The notes: generated by a model not told the origin, from the letters alone. Numbered from the stretch's first letter, positions 9,192-18,474 are shown. The stretch is DNA of 64,000 nt from JAWLAT01 sp041395325 (GCA_041395325.1 JAWLAT010000011.1:71779-135778); one strand, 5' to 3'. Numbers and translations are program-made.

Positions 9192-10406
9192 ATGAGCATC
9201 GAAGTCAAAGTTCCGGTTCTGCCCGAATCGGTGTCCGACGCCATCATCGCCGGCTGGCACAAGAAGCCCGGTGACCCGGTTCGGCGCGACGAGAACCTCG
9301 TTGATCTGGAAACCGACAAGGTCGTCCTGGAAGTGCCGGCCCCCGTCGATGGCGTGCTGAAGGAGATCCTGCGTCCAACCGGCGAGACCGTCACCAGCGA
9401 GGAACTGATCGCGGTGATCGAGGAAGGCGCCAGCGCGCCGGCGCCCACGCCCGCGGCTTCCGCACCGGCGGCAGCGGCCGCGCCGGCGGCCAGCGGCAGC
9501 AGTCAGGCTGCCGGTGAGCCCAGCCCGTCCGCGCGTCGGGTCATGGCCGAGCACGGCATCGAGGGCCAGACCATCGAGGGCACCGGCCGTGGTGGTCGCG
9601 TGACCAAGGAAGATGCGGTCAAGGCCGCCAGTCAGCCGGCCGCCAAGTCCGGTGGCAGCAGCGAAATTGCCAAGGTCGCCGGCACCTCACTGGCGATGCA
9701 GGGCCAGCGCGCCGAGCAGCGCGTGCCGATGACCCGCCTGCGTGCCCGCATTGCCGAGCGCATGATGCAGAGCAAGAACAGCACCGCCATGCTGACCTCG
9801 TTCAACGAGATCAACATGCAGCCGGTCATGGACGTGCGCAAGAAGTACGTCGAGGCCTTCGAGAAGGCGCACGGCGTGCGGCTGGGCTTCATGAGTTTCT
9901 TCGTGCGCGCTGCCACCGAGGCGCTGAAGCTGCACCCGATCGTCAATGCCTCGGTCGACGGCAATGACATCATCTATCACGCCTATCAGGACATCGGCAT
10001 TGCCGTGTCCACCGAGAAGGGTCTGGTGGTGCCGGTGCTGCGCAATACCGATGCGCTGTCGCTGGCCGATGTGGAGCAATCGATTGGCCAGTTTGCCCGG
10101 CAGGCCCGTGAGGGCGGCATCGGCATTGAGGATCTGCAGGGCGGTACCTTCACGATCACCAACGGTGGCGTGTTCGGTTCGCTGTTTTCCACGCCGATCA
10201 TCAACCCGCCGCAGAGTGCGATCCTGGGCATGCATGCCATCAAGGAGCGCGCCGTGGTCGAGAACGGCCAGGTCGTGTCGCGGCCGATGATGTACGTGGC
10301 GCTCAGCTATGACCATCGCATCATCGACGGCAAGGATGCGGTGCTGTTCCTCGTCGCGGTGAAGAACTTCCTCGAAGATCCGGTGCGCCTGCTGCTGCAC
10401 CTGTAA
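9192..10406 (+). CDS. sucB: Dihydrolipoyl succinyltransferase (E2 of 2-oxoglutarate dehydrogenase)
   Basis: 404 residues. An N-terminal biotinyl/lipoyl domain (1-76) carries the lipoylated Lys43 in TDKVVLEVPAP. An Ala/Pro-rich linker (about 78-105) leads to a peripheral E1/E3-binding domain (about 106-142, SPSARRVMAEHGIEG). The catalytic acyltransferase domain follows, with His375 and Asp379 in SYDHRIIDGKDAV. It moves the succinyl group from lipoamide to CoA. Length is typical. The gene is co-directional with sucA, and a strong hairpin terminator ends the unit. The lipoamide dehydrogenase gene (E3), which often follows in related bacteria, is not here. Confidence 0.97.
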   Translation: MSIEVKVPVLPESVSDAIIAGWHKKPGDPVRRDENLVDLETDKVVLEVPAPVDGVLKEILRPTGETVTSEELIAVIEEGASAPAPTPAASAPAAAAAPAASGSSQAAGEPSPSARRVMAEHGIEGQTIEGTGRGGRVTKEDAVKAASQPAAKSGGSSEIAKVAGTSLAMQGQRAEQRVPMTRLRARIAERMMQSKNSTAMLTSFNEINMQPVMDVRKKYVEAFEKAHGVRLGFMSFFVRAATEALKLHPIVNASVDGNDIIYHAYQDIGIAVSTEKGLVVPVLRNTDALSLADVEQSIGQFARQAREGGIGIEDLQGGTFTITNGGVFGSLFSTPIINPPQSAILGMHAIKERAVVENGQVVSRPMMYVALSYDHRIIDGKDAVLFLVAVKNFLEDPVRLLLHL

Positions 10407-10434
10407 AGCCAACCCGACCGGGTTGCGGGGAGCG

Positions 10435-10458
10435 AAAGGGCGCCTGTTGGCGCCCTTT
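10435..10458 (+). terminator. Rho-independent terminator after sucAB
   Basis: A perfect 10-bp stem (AAAGGGCGCC / GGCGCCCTTT) with a TGTT loop lies 29 bp after the sucB stop, followed by a T-rich run (CTCATTTCT). A smaller hairpin (AACCC-GACC-GGGTT) sits between it and the stop codon. Confidence 0.85.
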
Positions 10459-10511
10459 CTCATTTCTGGGGCGGTTGAGCCGTGTCCTTCAGCACCTGCG
10501 GGCGCGGCTCG

Positions 10512-10785
10512 TTAGGGATCCCCTGATTTACTTACGTGGCCGCGACGACGGCTGAAAAGGTCGCCAGGTAGGAAGGCGCCGAAGGTCATAGCATGCGCTC
10601 TGGCCGAGGCGACTGACGCCTCTGGCGGCCTTTTCAGCCCCGTCCCGAAGGGTTGTGCCCCAGATCGCCCGCAGCTGCGTTGCATTTCGGCGCCGTAGAA
10701 CAACTACGCCTTGCCGAAACGACGCCTTGCTGCGGACGATCTGGGTCACAACGCGGCTCATGTAAGCAATTCAGGGGATCCCTAG
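10512..10785. repeat. Non-coding element with nested inverted repeats (MITE-like, three-way-junction symmetry)
   Basis: The ends are a near-perfect inverted repeat: TAGGGATCCCCTGA at 10513-10526 pairs with TCAGGGGATCCCTA at 10771-10784. The pairing continues inward with mismatches (10527-10545 with 10753-10770, sharing CTTAC and GCCGCG). Inside are two further long palindromes. Arm 1 pairs GGCTGAAAAGG at 10550-10560 with its complement ending at 10639, and includes an inner GAGGCG/CGCCTC hairpin at 10606-10622. Arm 2 pairs 10652-10667 with 10737-10752 with one mismatch and closes on CGTAG-AACAA-CTACG near 10694-10708. No plausible gene spans it. It looks like a mobile or structured repeat; other copies cannot be checked here. 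From its end to 11001 I see only a short GGCCCA/TGGGCC hairpin (10785-10800). Confidence 0.75.
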
Positions 10786-11001
10786 GCCCAATCTTGGGCC
10801 GAGTTCCCATCTGGTGCACGATCGACTAGGATTCGGCATTCAATTCATTAACGCGTGAGTGAATATGTGGTGATGTGGTGAGCCTCACGCACACCGCTGA
10901 ACTGCACAAAGCTGCGCCGCTGCTTTGGATCAGGCCAGGACGGCCTGGTCACGACGTGGATGCGGCGACTACACACAGGTTCAAAGCCGGGGGAGGGCCA
11001 C

Positions 11002-12333
11002 TTGAACGATCACACTGTCCATACCGATGGGCCGACGCGGTCGGTCGCACCGAATCAGCCAACGCGATACAGCAGTCCGGCCTACCGTTACTACGTGCTC
11101 GGAGTGCTGACCGTCGTCTATGTCTTCAACTTTCTCGACCGCCAGTTGCTGGTGATCCTGCAGGAGCCGATCAAGGCCGAGCTTGGCCTGTCGGATACGC
11201 AGCTGGGTCTGCTGACCGGCTTTGCCTTCGCCCTGTTCTACGTGGTCTGTGGCATACCCATCGCCCGCTGGGCAGACCGCGGCGTTCGCCGCAGCATCAT
11301 CGCCTTGTCGCTGACGGTGTGGAGCGGCATGACTGCACTGTGTGGTCTGGCCGGCAACTACACGCAACTGCTGCTGGCTCGCATGGGCGTCGGTGTGGGC
11401 GAAGCCGGCGGCAGTCCACCGGCGCATTCGATGATCTCCGACATTTTCAGCCCCAAGCATCGTGCGCTGGCCCTGTCGATCTATTCCATCGGCATCTACA
11501 TCGGCATCCTGACCGGCTTCGCGCTGGGTGGCTGGATTGCCGAATCCTTCGGGTGGCGCTGGGCCTTCGTCGTCGTTGGCCTGCCCGGCATCGCCTTGGC
11601 CGTGCTATTGCGATGGAGCGTGGCCGAACCCGTTCGCGGTTGGTCGGAAGGCCCCACCCAGGACACACGTCCGGCGCCACCCATCGGCGAGGTGGCGTGG
11701 CTATTGTGGTCGCGCGTGTCCTTTCGCCATCTGGCGCTGGCCGCGAGCCTGCAGGCATTCATCATCTACGCCATCGGCAACTGGCTGCCGTCCTATTTCC
11801 TGCGCGAGCACGGTCTGGGCCTGTCGACCGTCGGCACCTGGCTGGCGCTGACCACCGGCATTGGCGGGGGGCTGGGATCGTTCTTTGGCGGATGGCTGTC
11901 GGACCGGCTCGGCGCGAAGGATCTGCGCTGGTATCTGTGGGCACCGGCGATCCTGACGTCGCTGACGGTGCCGGTCATCGCCATCATCCTGCTCACCGAC
12001 TCCCCCCGGCTGGCGTTGCTGCTGACCGCCCCCTTCAACTTCCTCACCGCTGCCTATCTGGGTGCCGTACTGGCGGTCTCCCACAACCTGGTGGCGGTGC
12101 GCATGCGCGCGTTGACCTCGGCGGTGTTGTTCTTCTTCATCAATCTGATCGGACTGGGTCTGGGGCCGGTCAGCGTCGGCTATCTCAGCGATCGCTTTGC
12201 AGCCAGCCAAAGTGCCGCCCCGTTGAGCCAGGCCATGTTGATCTGTGGCATTGCAGCTGCACTGTGGGCCTGTCTGCACTACGTGCTGGCAGCGCGCAGC
12301 ATCCGTCAGGACATCGCCCGGCTGGAAGCATGA
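11002..12333 (+). CDS. MFS transporter (Spinster-like subfamily)
   Basis: 443 residues from TTG 11002, chosen because GGGAGGG stands 4-5 bases before it; an ATG at 10960 in the same frame lacks such a site. The protein has about twelve hydrophobic helices. The first ends in VLTVVYVFNFLDRQLLV and is followed by the major-facilitator loop ARWADRGVRRSI; GVGVGEAGGSPPAHSMISD is typical of Spinster-like/sphingolipid-transporter-like MFS members in bacteria. The substrate is unknown. The stop overlaps the next start in an ATGA, so the transporter and the FG-GAP lipoprotein are translationally coupled, which suggests a shared role at the envelope. Confidence 0.88.
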   Translation: MNDHTVHTDGPTRSVAPNQPTRYSSPAYRYYVLGVLTVVYVFNFLDRQLLVILQEPIKAELGLSDTQLGLLTGFAFALFYVVCGIPIARWADRGVRRSIIALSLTVWSGMTALCGLAGNYTQLLLARMGVGVGEAGGSPPAHSMISDIFSPKHRALALSIYSIGIYIGILTGFALGGWIAESFGWRWAFVVVGLPGIALAVLLRWSVAEPVRGWSEGPTQDTRPAPPIGEVAWLLWSRVSFRHLALAASLQAFIIYAIGNWLPSYFLREHGLGLSTVGTWLALTTGIGGGLGSFFGGWLSDRLGAKDLRWYLWAPAILTSLTVPVIAIILLTDSPRLALLLTAPFNFLTAAYLGAVLAVSHNLVAVRMRALTSAVLFFFINLIGLGLGPVSVGYLSDRFAASQSAAPLSQAMLICGIAAALWACLHYVLAARSIRQDIARLEA

Positions 12334-13943
12334 GCGTTCGTGCGGTCAGCGGGCGGCTGAGCCTCGGGCTGATGCTCGGATTGACGGGCTGTGAGCTGAG
12401 TACCGATGCGCCGGGCCCGGGTCCGCTGGCGGTGCTGTCCGTAGCCGCCACACCCACGCTGGCCCGGAGCGCCGATGGCCAGCACATCAGCTGGCGCGAG
12501 CACCTGATTGACGATGAGCAAAGCAATGGCGGCGTGCCCATCCGCGGTGGCGATGGGCTGGTGGTGGCCGATCTGGATCGCGACGGCTACATCGACATCA
12601 TCTCGGTGCATGAGGACTCCAACCACCTGCGCGTGGCCTATGGCAGCGGCGAGCCCGACATCTGGCACAACGTGACCATCGCCCATGGCAGTGTGGTCGC
12701 CGCCATCGAGGACGTTGCCGTCGGTGATCTCAATGGCGATGGCTGGCCCGATCTGGTCGCCGCCTGCGAGGAAGCGCACCTGGCCTACTTCCAGAACCCG
12801 GCCAGCGGCGCACGCCAGCAGTCCTGGCCGCATCTGATTCCGGCCATTACCCAGGGCCGTGGCTCCTGGTTGCGGGTCTTCGTGGCGGACCTGGATCGCG
12901 ATGGGCGACTGGATGTGCTCGGCGCCAACAAGGGGGCCGCCGACATCATTGATCCGGCCGCACCCAGCGCCAGCCGCCCGACGTCGCTGTTTCTGCTCGA
13001 TGGTGATCCGCTGCTGCAGACCAGCTGGCGTGAGCAGGAACTGTCCCGCGAGGTGGTGCCCAACACCGCCATGCCGGTCGACATCGATGGCGACGGCGAT
13101 CTGGACGTGCTGACGGCGGCGCGCCTGCAGCAGCGAATGGCCATCCTGGAAGTGACGGGATCCCTTCCGGACGGCGGCGTGACGCTGCAAGCCCATCCGA
13201 TTGCGATCGAGGCTGGCTTCCCGGTGCCTGCCGACTGGCGCGGCAGTTCCAGCGCCTTCCAGTCCGCCTTTGCCGACCTCGACGGCGACAGTCGTCCGGA
13301 TCTGATCGTCGCGGTCTACGAAGGCCCGCAGCCCGAACCGGCGTCGCCATTGCTGGCTGGCCTTGGCTGGCTGCGGCAGCCGGAACGGCTGGACCAGCCG
13401 TGGACCTACCATCGTATCGGCGACATCCTGCCGGATGTGGTGGTCGGCATCGCGCTGGCCGACATCGACGGCGATGGGGATCTGGATGCCATCACCGGCG
13501 GCTACTCCGGCCTCAACATCCTGGCCGGCAGCTATTCCGGTGCCTCGCGCGAGTTTGATGAGCCCAGCGTCACGGCCAGTTCCACAGTCGGCCGCATGGC
13601 CTGGTTCGAGAACCCGGGCGATGCTCGATCCAGGTGGAAGCGTCACGACATCTCGCGCCGGGTTCGCGGCATGGTCGATGCCTTCGTGCCGCGCGACCTG
13701 GATGGCGATGGCGATGTTGATCTCATCGCCACCCGCGGCAACAGCGGCCGCCTGGATGGGGTGTTCTGGCTGGAACAGGTACGAACGGACGGTCCGCAGC
13801 CGGCCTTCCTGCCGGCACGCAGTCAGGACAGTCGCGCCCTGCCGCTGCCACCGTCGGATTGGCGCGATCACTACGTGGCGGCGGTGCGCTTCGTCGCACC
13901 CAACAAGGACGCTCCGGAAACCCCCGCGGGCGATCAGCAATAG
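12330..13943 (+). CDS. FG-GAP/VCBS-repeat lipoprotein
   Basis: 537 residues, with an N-terminal lipoprotein signal ending LMLGLTGC. The rest is built from seven calcium-binding-like beta-propeller repeats of form D-x-D-x-D-G-x-x-D. They begin near residues 77 (DLDRDGYIDI), 131 (DLNGDGWPDL), 185 (DLDRDGRLDV), 250 (DIDGDGDLDV), 314 (DLDGDSRPDL), 376 (DIDGDGDLDA) and 453 (DLDGDGDVDL). This matches integrin-like FG-GAP/VCBS propellers (Pfam FG-GAP_3/VCBS). No catalytic domain is visible, so a binding or scaffold role in the periplasm or on the surface is likely. The start ATG overlaps the MFS stop by 4 bp. A long open frame running upstream through the MFS gene is spurious. Confidence 0.87.
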   Translation: MSVRAVSGRLSLGLMLGLTGCELSTDAPGPGPLAVLSVAATPTLARSADGQHISWREHLIDDEQSNGGVPIRGGDGLVVADLDRDGYIDIISVHEDSNHLRVAYGSGEPDIWHNVTIAHGSVVAAIEDVAVGDLNGDGWPDLVAACEEAHLAYFQNPASGARQQSWPHLIPAITQGRGSWLRVFVADLDRDGRLDVLGANKGAADIIDPAAPSASRPTSLFLLDGDPLLQTSWREQELSREVVPNTAMPVDIDGDGDLDVLTAARLQQRMAILEVTGSLPDGGVTLQAHPIAIEAGFPVPADWRGSSSAFQSAFADLDGDSRPDLIVAVYEGPQPEPASPLLAGLGWLRQPERLDQPWTYHRIGDILPDVVVGIALADIDGDGDLDAITGGYSGLNILAGSYSGASREFDEPSVTASSTVGRMAWFENPGDARSRWKRHDISRRVRGMVDAFVPRDLDGDGDVDLIATRGNSGRLDGVFWLEQVRTDGPQPAFLPARSQDSRALPLPPSDWRDHYVAAVRFVAPNKDAPETPAGDQQ

Positions 13944-14045
13944 TCCATCGCTTTTGCCCGATCGGGCGCGTTGGCGCCTCGATGTCGTTTTCCCGCTGGT
14001 CGCTCGTAATGCCTCGATGGGACCGGATCGAGATGGGGCAGGGCA

Positions 14046-15770
14046 ATGGGGATACAGTCGAATCAGCGGCGATCAGGACGCGCGTGGGGACGTCGCGGCG
14101 TAGTGCTGTGGCTGTGCCTGCTGAGTGCGCCACTACTGGCGCAGGACCACATCTACAGCGATGGCTTCGAGTCCAGACCGGACTTCCCAACCTCCGATGG
14201 CGAGGCCGCACGCTTCCTCACGCAGGCCAGCTTCGGGCCGACCTGGGCGGAGATCCAGTCTCTGCGCACGCAAGGCTACAGCGCCTGGCTGGACGCGCAG
14301 ATGGCGGCGCCCGCCTCGCACATCGTGCCCTATCTGGATTTCGTTGCCGCGATTCCCGAGCCAGTCTTCCAGAACGCGCGGCTGGAGGCGTGGTGGCTCA
14401 ACGCCGTCACCGGCCCCGATCAGCTGCGTCAGCGGGTGGCCTATGCGCTCAGCCAGATCCTGGTGGTATCGGATCTGTCGGCGGCGCTCGACATCCAGGT
14501 CTATTCGGTCTCGCACTACTACGATCTGTTGATCGACCGTGCTTTCGGCAATTACCGCACGCTGCTGGGCGACATGACGCGGACCCCGGCAATGGGGACC
14601 TATCTGAGCATGATCGCCAACCAGGCGCCGGATGTAGCGTTGAACATCCGGCCGGACGAGAACTTTGCCCGGGAGATGCTGCAGCTGTTCTCGATCGGCC
14701 TGGTCATGCTCAATCCCGACGGCACGCCGGTGCTGGTCCAGGGTCTGCCCGTCCCCAGCTATGACCAGTTCCACATCAAGACCTTCGCTCACGTCTACAC
14801 CGGATGGCATTTCGCCGGCTGCACCGATTTTCTGTTCTGTGGTCCTGGCGCCGGTGACGGGATCGGCTGGACCCAGCCGATGCAGACTTTCAACGCCTTT
14901 CACCACACCGAGCCGGACGCTGATCCAGACAACCATCAGTTCCTGCTAGGGATGCAGCGTCCGCCGGGTGGCGATGCGGCCAGCAACCTGGAACTGGCGT
15001 TGGACAACATCTTCGCCCATCCCAATGTCGGGCCCTTCCTGGCTCGGCGACTGATCCAGCAACTGGTGACCAGCAATCCCAGCCCGGCCTATGTGGCCCG
15101 AGTGGCCGCAGTGTTCGATGACAACGGCACTGGCGTGCGCGGTGACCTCGGCGAGACCGTGCGCGCGATCCTGCTCGACGGCGAGGCGCGCGAGGGTCAT
15201 CTGCTGCAACCCACGCGCTTCGGCAAGTTGCGCGAGCCGCTGCTGCGGCAAACCCATCTGTGGCGAGCCTTTCACGCTGCCTCGGCCGACGGGCGCTATC
15301 GCGACCACAACCCGGAAGCAAACTACGGACAGGCGCCCAACCGATCGCCCTCGGTCTTCAATTTCTATCTGCCGGATTACCAGCCGCCGGGCGAGTTGGC
15401 TGCGGCGGAGCTTTACGCGCCGGAACTGCAGATCGCGACCGAGACCTTCGTTACCCGCACCGCCAATCGTCTGGTCGGATTGTCGGTGTTCGATCACGTC
15501 GGCTCGCCCTTGCAGCAGAACCCGCCACCGGACCGGGTACTGATCGATTTCACCGACATCCAGCCGCTGGCCGTCGATCCCGCTGCACTGCTGGATCGCC
15601 TCGACGTGCTGCTGCTCAATGGTTTGATGTCGGCACAGATGCGCGGCGTGCTGCTGCCCTATTTGAGCGCCATCCCCTTCACCGCGGCCAACGACAACGG
15701 TGGCCGGCGCCGCACCTGGGAGGCGATCCATCTGATCGTTACCTCGGCCGAATACAGCGTTCAGCGCTGA
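14046..15770 (+). CDS. DUF1800 domain secreted protein
   Basis: 574 residues. A signal peptide ends near residue 33 (LLSAPLLAQ) and is followed at once by IYSDGFES (36-43), the D-G-F-E motif discussed in the findings. From about residue 50 the protein is DUF1800: EAARFLTQASFGPTWAEIQ, LRQRVAYALSQILVVSD, PDENFAREMLQLFSIGL, NVGPFLARRLIQQLVTSNPS. This family is almost always encoded next to a DUF1501 gene, as here, 13 bp downstream. Its biochemical function is unknown; cell-surface or polysaccharide roles have been suggested from context only. It follows the FG-GAP gene by 102 bp on the same strand and may belong to one transcript. Confidence 0.9.
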   Translation: MGIQSNQRRSGRAWGRRGVVLWLCLLSAPLLAQDHIYSDGFESRPDFPTSDGEAARFLTQASFGPTWAEIQSLRTQGYSAWLDAQMAAPASHIVPYLDFVAAIPEPVFQNARLEAWWLNAVTGPDQLRQRVAYALSQILVVSDLSAALDIQVYSVSHYYDLLIDRAFGNYRTLLGDMTRTPAMGTYLSMIANQAPDVALNIRPDENFAREMLQLFSIGLVMLNPDGTPVLVQGLPVPSYDQFHIKTFAHVYTGWHFAGCTDFLFCGPGAGDGIGWTQPMQTFNAFHHTEPDADPDNHQFLLGMQRPPGGDAASNLELALDNIFAHPNVGPFLARRLIQQLVTSNPSPAYVARVAAVFDDNGTGVRGDLGETVRAILLDGEAREGHLLQPTRFGKLREPLLRQTHLWRAFHAASADGRYRDHNPEANYGQAPNRSPSVFNFYLPDYQPPGELAAAELYAPELQIATETFVTRTANRLVGLSVFDHVGSPLQQNPPPDRVLIDFTDIQPLAVDPAALLDRLDVLLLNGLMSAQMRGVLLPYLSAIPFTAANDNGGRRRTWEAIHLIVTSAEYSVQR

Positions 15771-15783
15771 CCAGGAGACCCAC

Positions 15784-17250
15784 ATGAATCGTCGTCAATG
15801 GCTTTCTCGCCTGATCGGCTCCTCGCTCGGTGGCGCTGCCCTGTACTCGCAGTTCGGCCAGCTGCAATTGCTGCAGGCCGCCGCCCTGGAGCAGAGCAGC
15901 ATTGCCAGCGGCAGTGACTACAAGGCGCTGGTCTGCGTTTTCCTGCTCGGCGGCAACGACAACGTCAATACGCTGATTCCACGCAACGCCACCGCCCACA
16001 GCCAGTACCAGGCCGCGCGTCCCAATCTGGCCCTGCCGTTGAGTGACCTGGGACCCACCACCCATCTCAATCCGCTGACGGCGCAGGCCGGTGGTCGCCA
16101 GTACGCCATGCATCCGTCGCTGGTCGAGCTGCGTGAGCTGTTCGAGGCCGGGCGCTGCGCCGTGGTGGCCAATGTCGGGCCGCTGATCGAGCCGGTGACT
16201 CGACCGGCGTACCAGAACGGCACGGTGGCGGTGCCGCCGCAACTGTTCTCGCATGCCGACCAGCAGACCTTCTGGCAGACCTCCCGGCCGGACACGACGC
16301 AGAAACTGGGGTGGGGCGGTCGCATCGCCGATCTGCTGCAGGCGCAGAACAGCAATCTGTCGCTGTCGATGAGCCTGTCATTGAGCGGCCAGAACACCTT
16401 CCAGGTGGGTGAGCAGGTGCAGCCCTACAGCATCGGCGTCAATGGTGCCGAGCAGCGCAGTGCCTATTACGGCAGCGAACCCGACGAGATCGTCCGACGT
16501 GCTGCCATCGACGCGCTGATCGATGCCAACCATCCGCATCTGATGACCCGCAAGCTGGCGCAGGTGCAGCGCCGGGCCATCGATGCCTACGAGCAGGTCA
16601 GCGCTGCGCTGGACGGGATCACGTTGGGCACCCCGACACCGCCGTTGCCGGGGGGCTTCGGCGCGGTGGCGCAAGGCGCCTACAACGCACTGGTAGGCCG
16701 GCTGCGCATGGTCGGCCGGCTGATTGCCGCTCGCGCGGCCCTGGGCCAGCAACGGCAGGTCTACTTCGTCGGCATGGGTGGTTACGACTTCCATGACCGC
16801 CTGCTGGCCGACCAGCGCGATCTGCTGCGGGCGCTGTCACTGGGTCTGTCGATGTTCCAGCAGATCACCGACGAGCTGGGCGTCGCCGACCAGGTCACCA
16901 CCTTCACCGCGTCGGATTTCGGCCGCACCTCGTCGGCCAATGGCGATGGCAGCGATCACGGCTGGGGCGGCGAGCACTTCGTGCTGGGCGGTGCCGTGCG
17001 CGGACGCGACATCTACGGCGAGATGCCGGATCTGGCCCGCGGCGGCCCCGATGACGCCGGCTGGGGACAGATCATTCCCAAGCTGGCCGTGGACCAGTAC
17101 GCCGCCACGCTGGCACGCTGGTTCGGTTTGAGCGAGAGCAATATCGATCTGATCCTGCCCAGCCTGGCCGGACCCATGCCGCGATTCGGGCCCGCCACCG
17201 GTGGCTTCATCGGCTCGCACCGGGATCTGGGCTTCATGATGTCGAGCTAG
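15784..17250 (+). CDS. DUF1501 domain exported protein
   Basis: 488 residues of the DUF1501 family (sulfatase-like/alkaline-phosphatase-superfamily relatives). The N-terminus MNRRQWLSRLIGSSLGGAAL has a twin-arginine-like start and hydrophobic stretch, as is common for the family, so Tat export is likely. Conserved parts: ALVCVFLLGGNDNVNTLIP, QQTFWQTSRPDTTQKLGWGGRIAD, and C-terminal TFTASDFGRTSSANGDGSDH followed by GWGGEHFVLGG, which supplies His/Asp residues at the metal-site positions of the superfamily. The gene starts 13 bp after the DUF1800 stop; the two proteins almost certainly work together. No substrate can be named. Confidence 0.9.
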   Translation: MNRRQWLSRLIGSSLGGAALYSQFGQLQLLQAAALEQSSIASGSDYKALVCVFLLGGNDNVNTLIPRNATAHSQYQAARPNLALPLSDLGPTTHLNPLTAQAGGRQYAMHPSLVELRELFEAGRCAVVANVGPLIEPVTRPAYQNGTVAVPPQLFSHADQQTFWQTSRPDTTQKLGWGGRIADLLQAQNSNLSLSMSLSLSGQNTFQVGEQVQPYSIGVNGAEQRSAYYGSEPDEIVRRAAIDALIDANHPHLMTRKLAQVQRRAIDAYEQVSAALDGITLGTPTPPLPGGFGAVAQGAYNALVGRLRMVGRLIAARAALGQQRQVYFVGMGGYDFHDRLLADQRDLLRALSLGLSMFQQITDELGVADQVTTFTASDFGRTSSANGDGSDHGWGGEHFVLGGAVRGRDIYGEMPDLARGGPDDAGWGQIIPKLAVDQYAATLARWFGLSESNIDLILPSLAGPMPRFGPATGGFIGSHRDLGFMMSS

Positions 17251-17259
17251 CAATCAGGT

Positions 17260-18474
17260 TCAGTCGGAACCTCGGTGGCCGATGGGGCGTCGCTCGGTCG
17301 AGCCCAAAGGGTCAGAGTTCGACGTGACGACGTTGGGCGGGGCGCCTTGATCCAGCAGAGCCTCCAGCCGCGGATTCAGTTCCTGCCCTCGATCCGAGTT
17401 GGTGAAGAAGACATAGCCGATGCCCAGGTCGCGGTAGAACATCATGCCGGACTGAAAGTCGCCGTTGTTGCCGCCGTGCTCGTAGCGCGTGCCATAGGGC
17501 GTGGGTTCGATCGCCAGGCCCAGTCCCCAGGCCGTGGCGCCGGTCAGTTCGCGCGTCCGATCGCCAGGTGGCAACTGGGTCTGGGCCGCATACAGCTGAT
17601 CGACGAGTTCCTGTGGCAGTCCGGTGCCGGCCATCAGGGCCAGCATGAAGCGGGCGTAGTCCTTCACCGTGGTATGCAGCCTCCCCGCGGCGCCGAAGGT
17701 TTGCGGCGTGTCGTCGGGGAAGGATCTGGGCCAACCGTCGTCCGATACCCGTCCCTCGCGATGACCGCTGACCTTGTGCGCCGCGACGCAGGGCGAGCGC
17801 ACAAACGAGGCGCAGGACAGGCCCAGGGACGCCACCACGTTCGCCTGAAACACCTCATCCAGCGTGAGCAGATCCTTCCCGCGAACGGCGGCCACGGCCT
17901 GAGCGAGCCATTGATATCCCTCGCCCGAGTAGCCGAAGTGCCCGGGTTCAGACTTCAGGTACAGCGTGCCGCGGGGCAGGTCGGGCGAGGGATCGAACCA
18001 GCGCCAGTTGGGCAGTCCGCTTTGGTGACTCAGCGCCATGCGCGTGGTGATCCTCAGGTGTCGCGGATCGTCGGCGAGTTCCGGCAGCGCCTGGTACTGG
18101 TGCAGCGGGACGTCCAGATCGATCAGGCCCGCGGCGACCTGCTGCAGCACCAACCAGGCGAACACCGGCTTGGACAACGACGCTACTTCGAACACCGATT
18201 CCGGCGTCAGCGGCTCGCCACTGTCCAGATTGGCGACGCCGCGCGCTGCGGTGTAGAGAATCCGCCCGTCGCCGATGACGGCCAGCGCCAATCCCGGGAT
18301 CTGCAGCTCACGCATCTGGTGGTCGACAAAGGCGTCCAGCTGGTTGCGATCAATGGCCGTGCCGTTGGCGGCCATGAGCAGGGTGGCCGGCTGCCGAGGG
18401 TCCGACTCCATTGGCGTGGCAGCGGCGCCGGCCCAGGCCAGAAGACAGGGTCCGATGAGCGACTTGAGGTGCAT
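17260..18474 (-). CDS. Serine hydrolase of the beta-lactamase/class C (PBP-like) family
   Basis: 404 residues from ATG 18474, which begins a signal peptide (MHLKSLIGPCLLAWAGAAA); the open frame upstream is not protein-like. It carries the class C/esterase hallmarks: nucleophile motif S99-L-S-K102 (FEVASLSKPVFAW), FGYSGEGYQWLAQ as the Tyr-containing second motif, and a C-terminal RYEHGGNNGDFQSGM resembling the HGG form of the KTG box. The family includes AmpC-like enzymes, D-amino-acid peptidases and esterases. The HGG box and missing clavulanate-type features favour an esterase or peptidase over a true beta-lactamase. It converges with the DUF1501 gene (9 bp apart). Confidence 0.87.
   Translation of the reverse strand: MHLKSLIGPCLLAWAGAAATPMESDPRQPATLLMAANGTAIDRNQLDAFVDHQMRELQIPGLALAVIGDGRILYTAARGVANLDSGEPLTPESVFEVASLSKPVFAWLVLQQVAAGLIDLDVPLHQYQALPELADDPRHLRITTRMALSHQSGLPNWRWFDPSPDLPRGTLYLKSEPGHFGYSGEGYQWLAQAVAAVRGKDLLTLDEVFQANVVASLGLSCASFVRSPCVAAHKVSGHREGRVSDDGWPRSFPDDTPQTFGAAGRLHTTVKDYARFMLALMAGTGLPQELVDQLYAAQTQLPPGDRTRELTGATAWGLGLAIEPTPYGTRYEHGGNNGDFQSGMMFYRDLGIGYVFFTNSDRGQELNPRLEALLDQGAPPNVVTSNSDPLGSTERRPIGHRGSD

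Noticed and set aside
10875..12329. Long N-terminal extension of the FG-GAP protein through the MFS gene
   Set aside because: The MFS protein in the other frame is clearly real, and the FG-GAP lipoprotein has its own start and lipobox at 12330.
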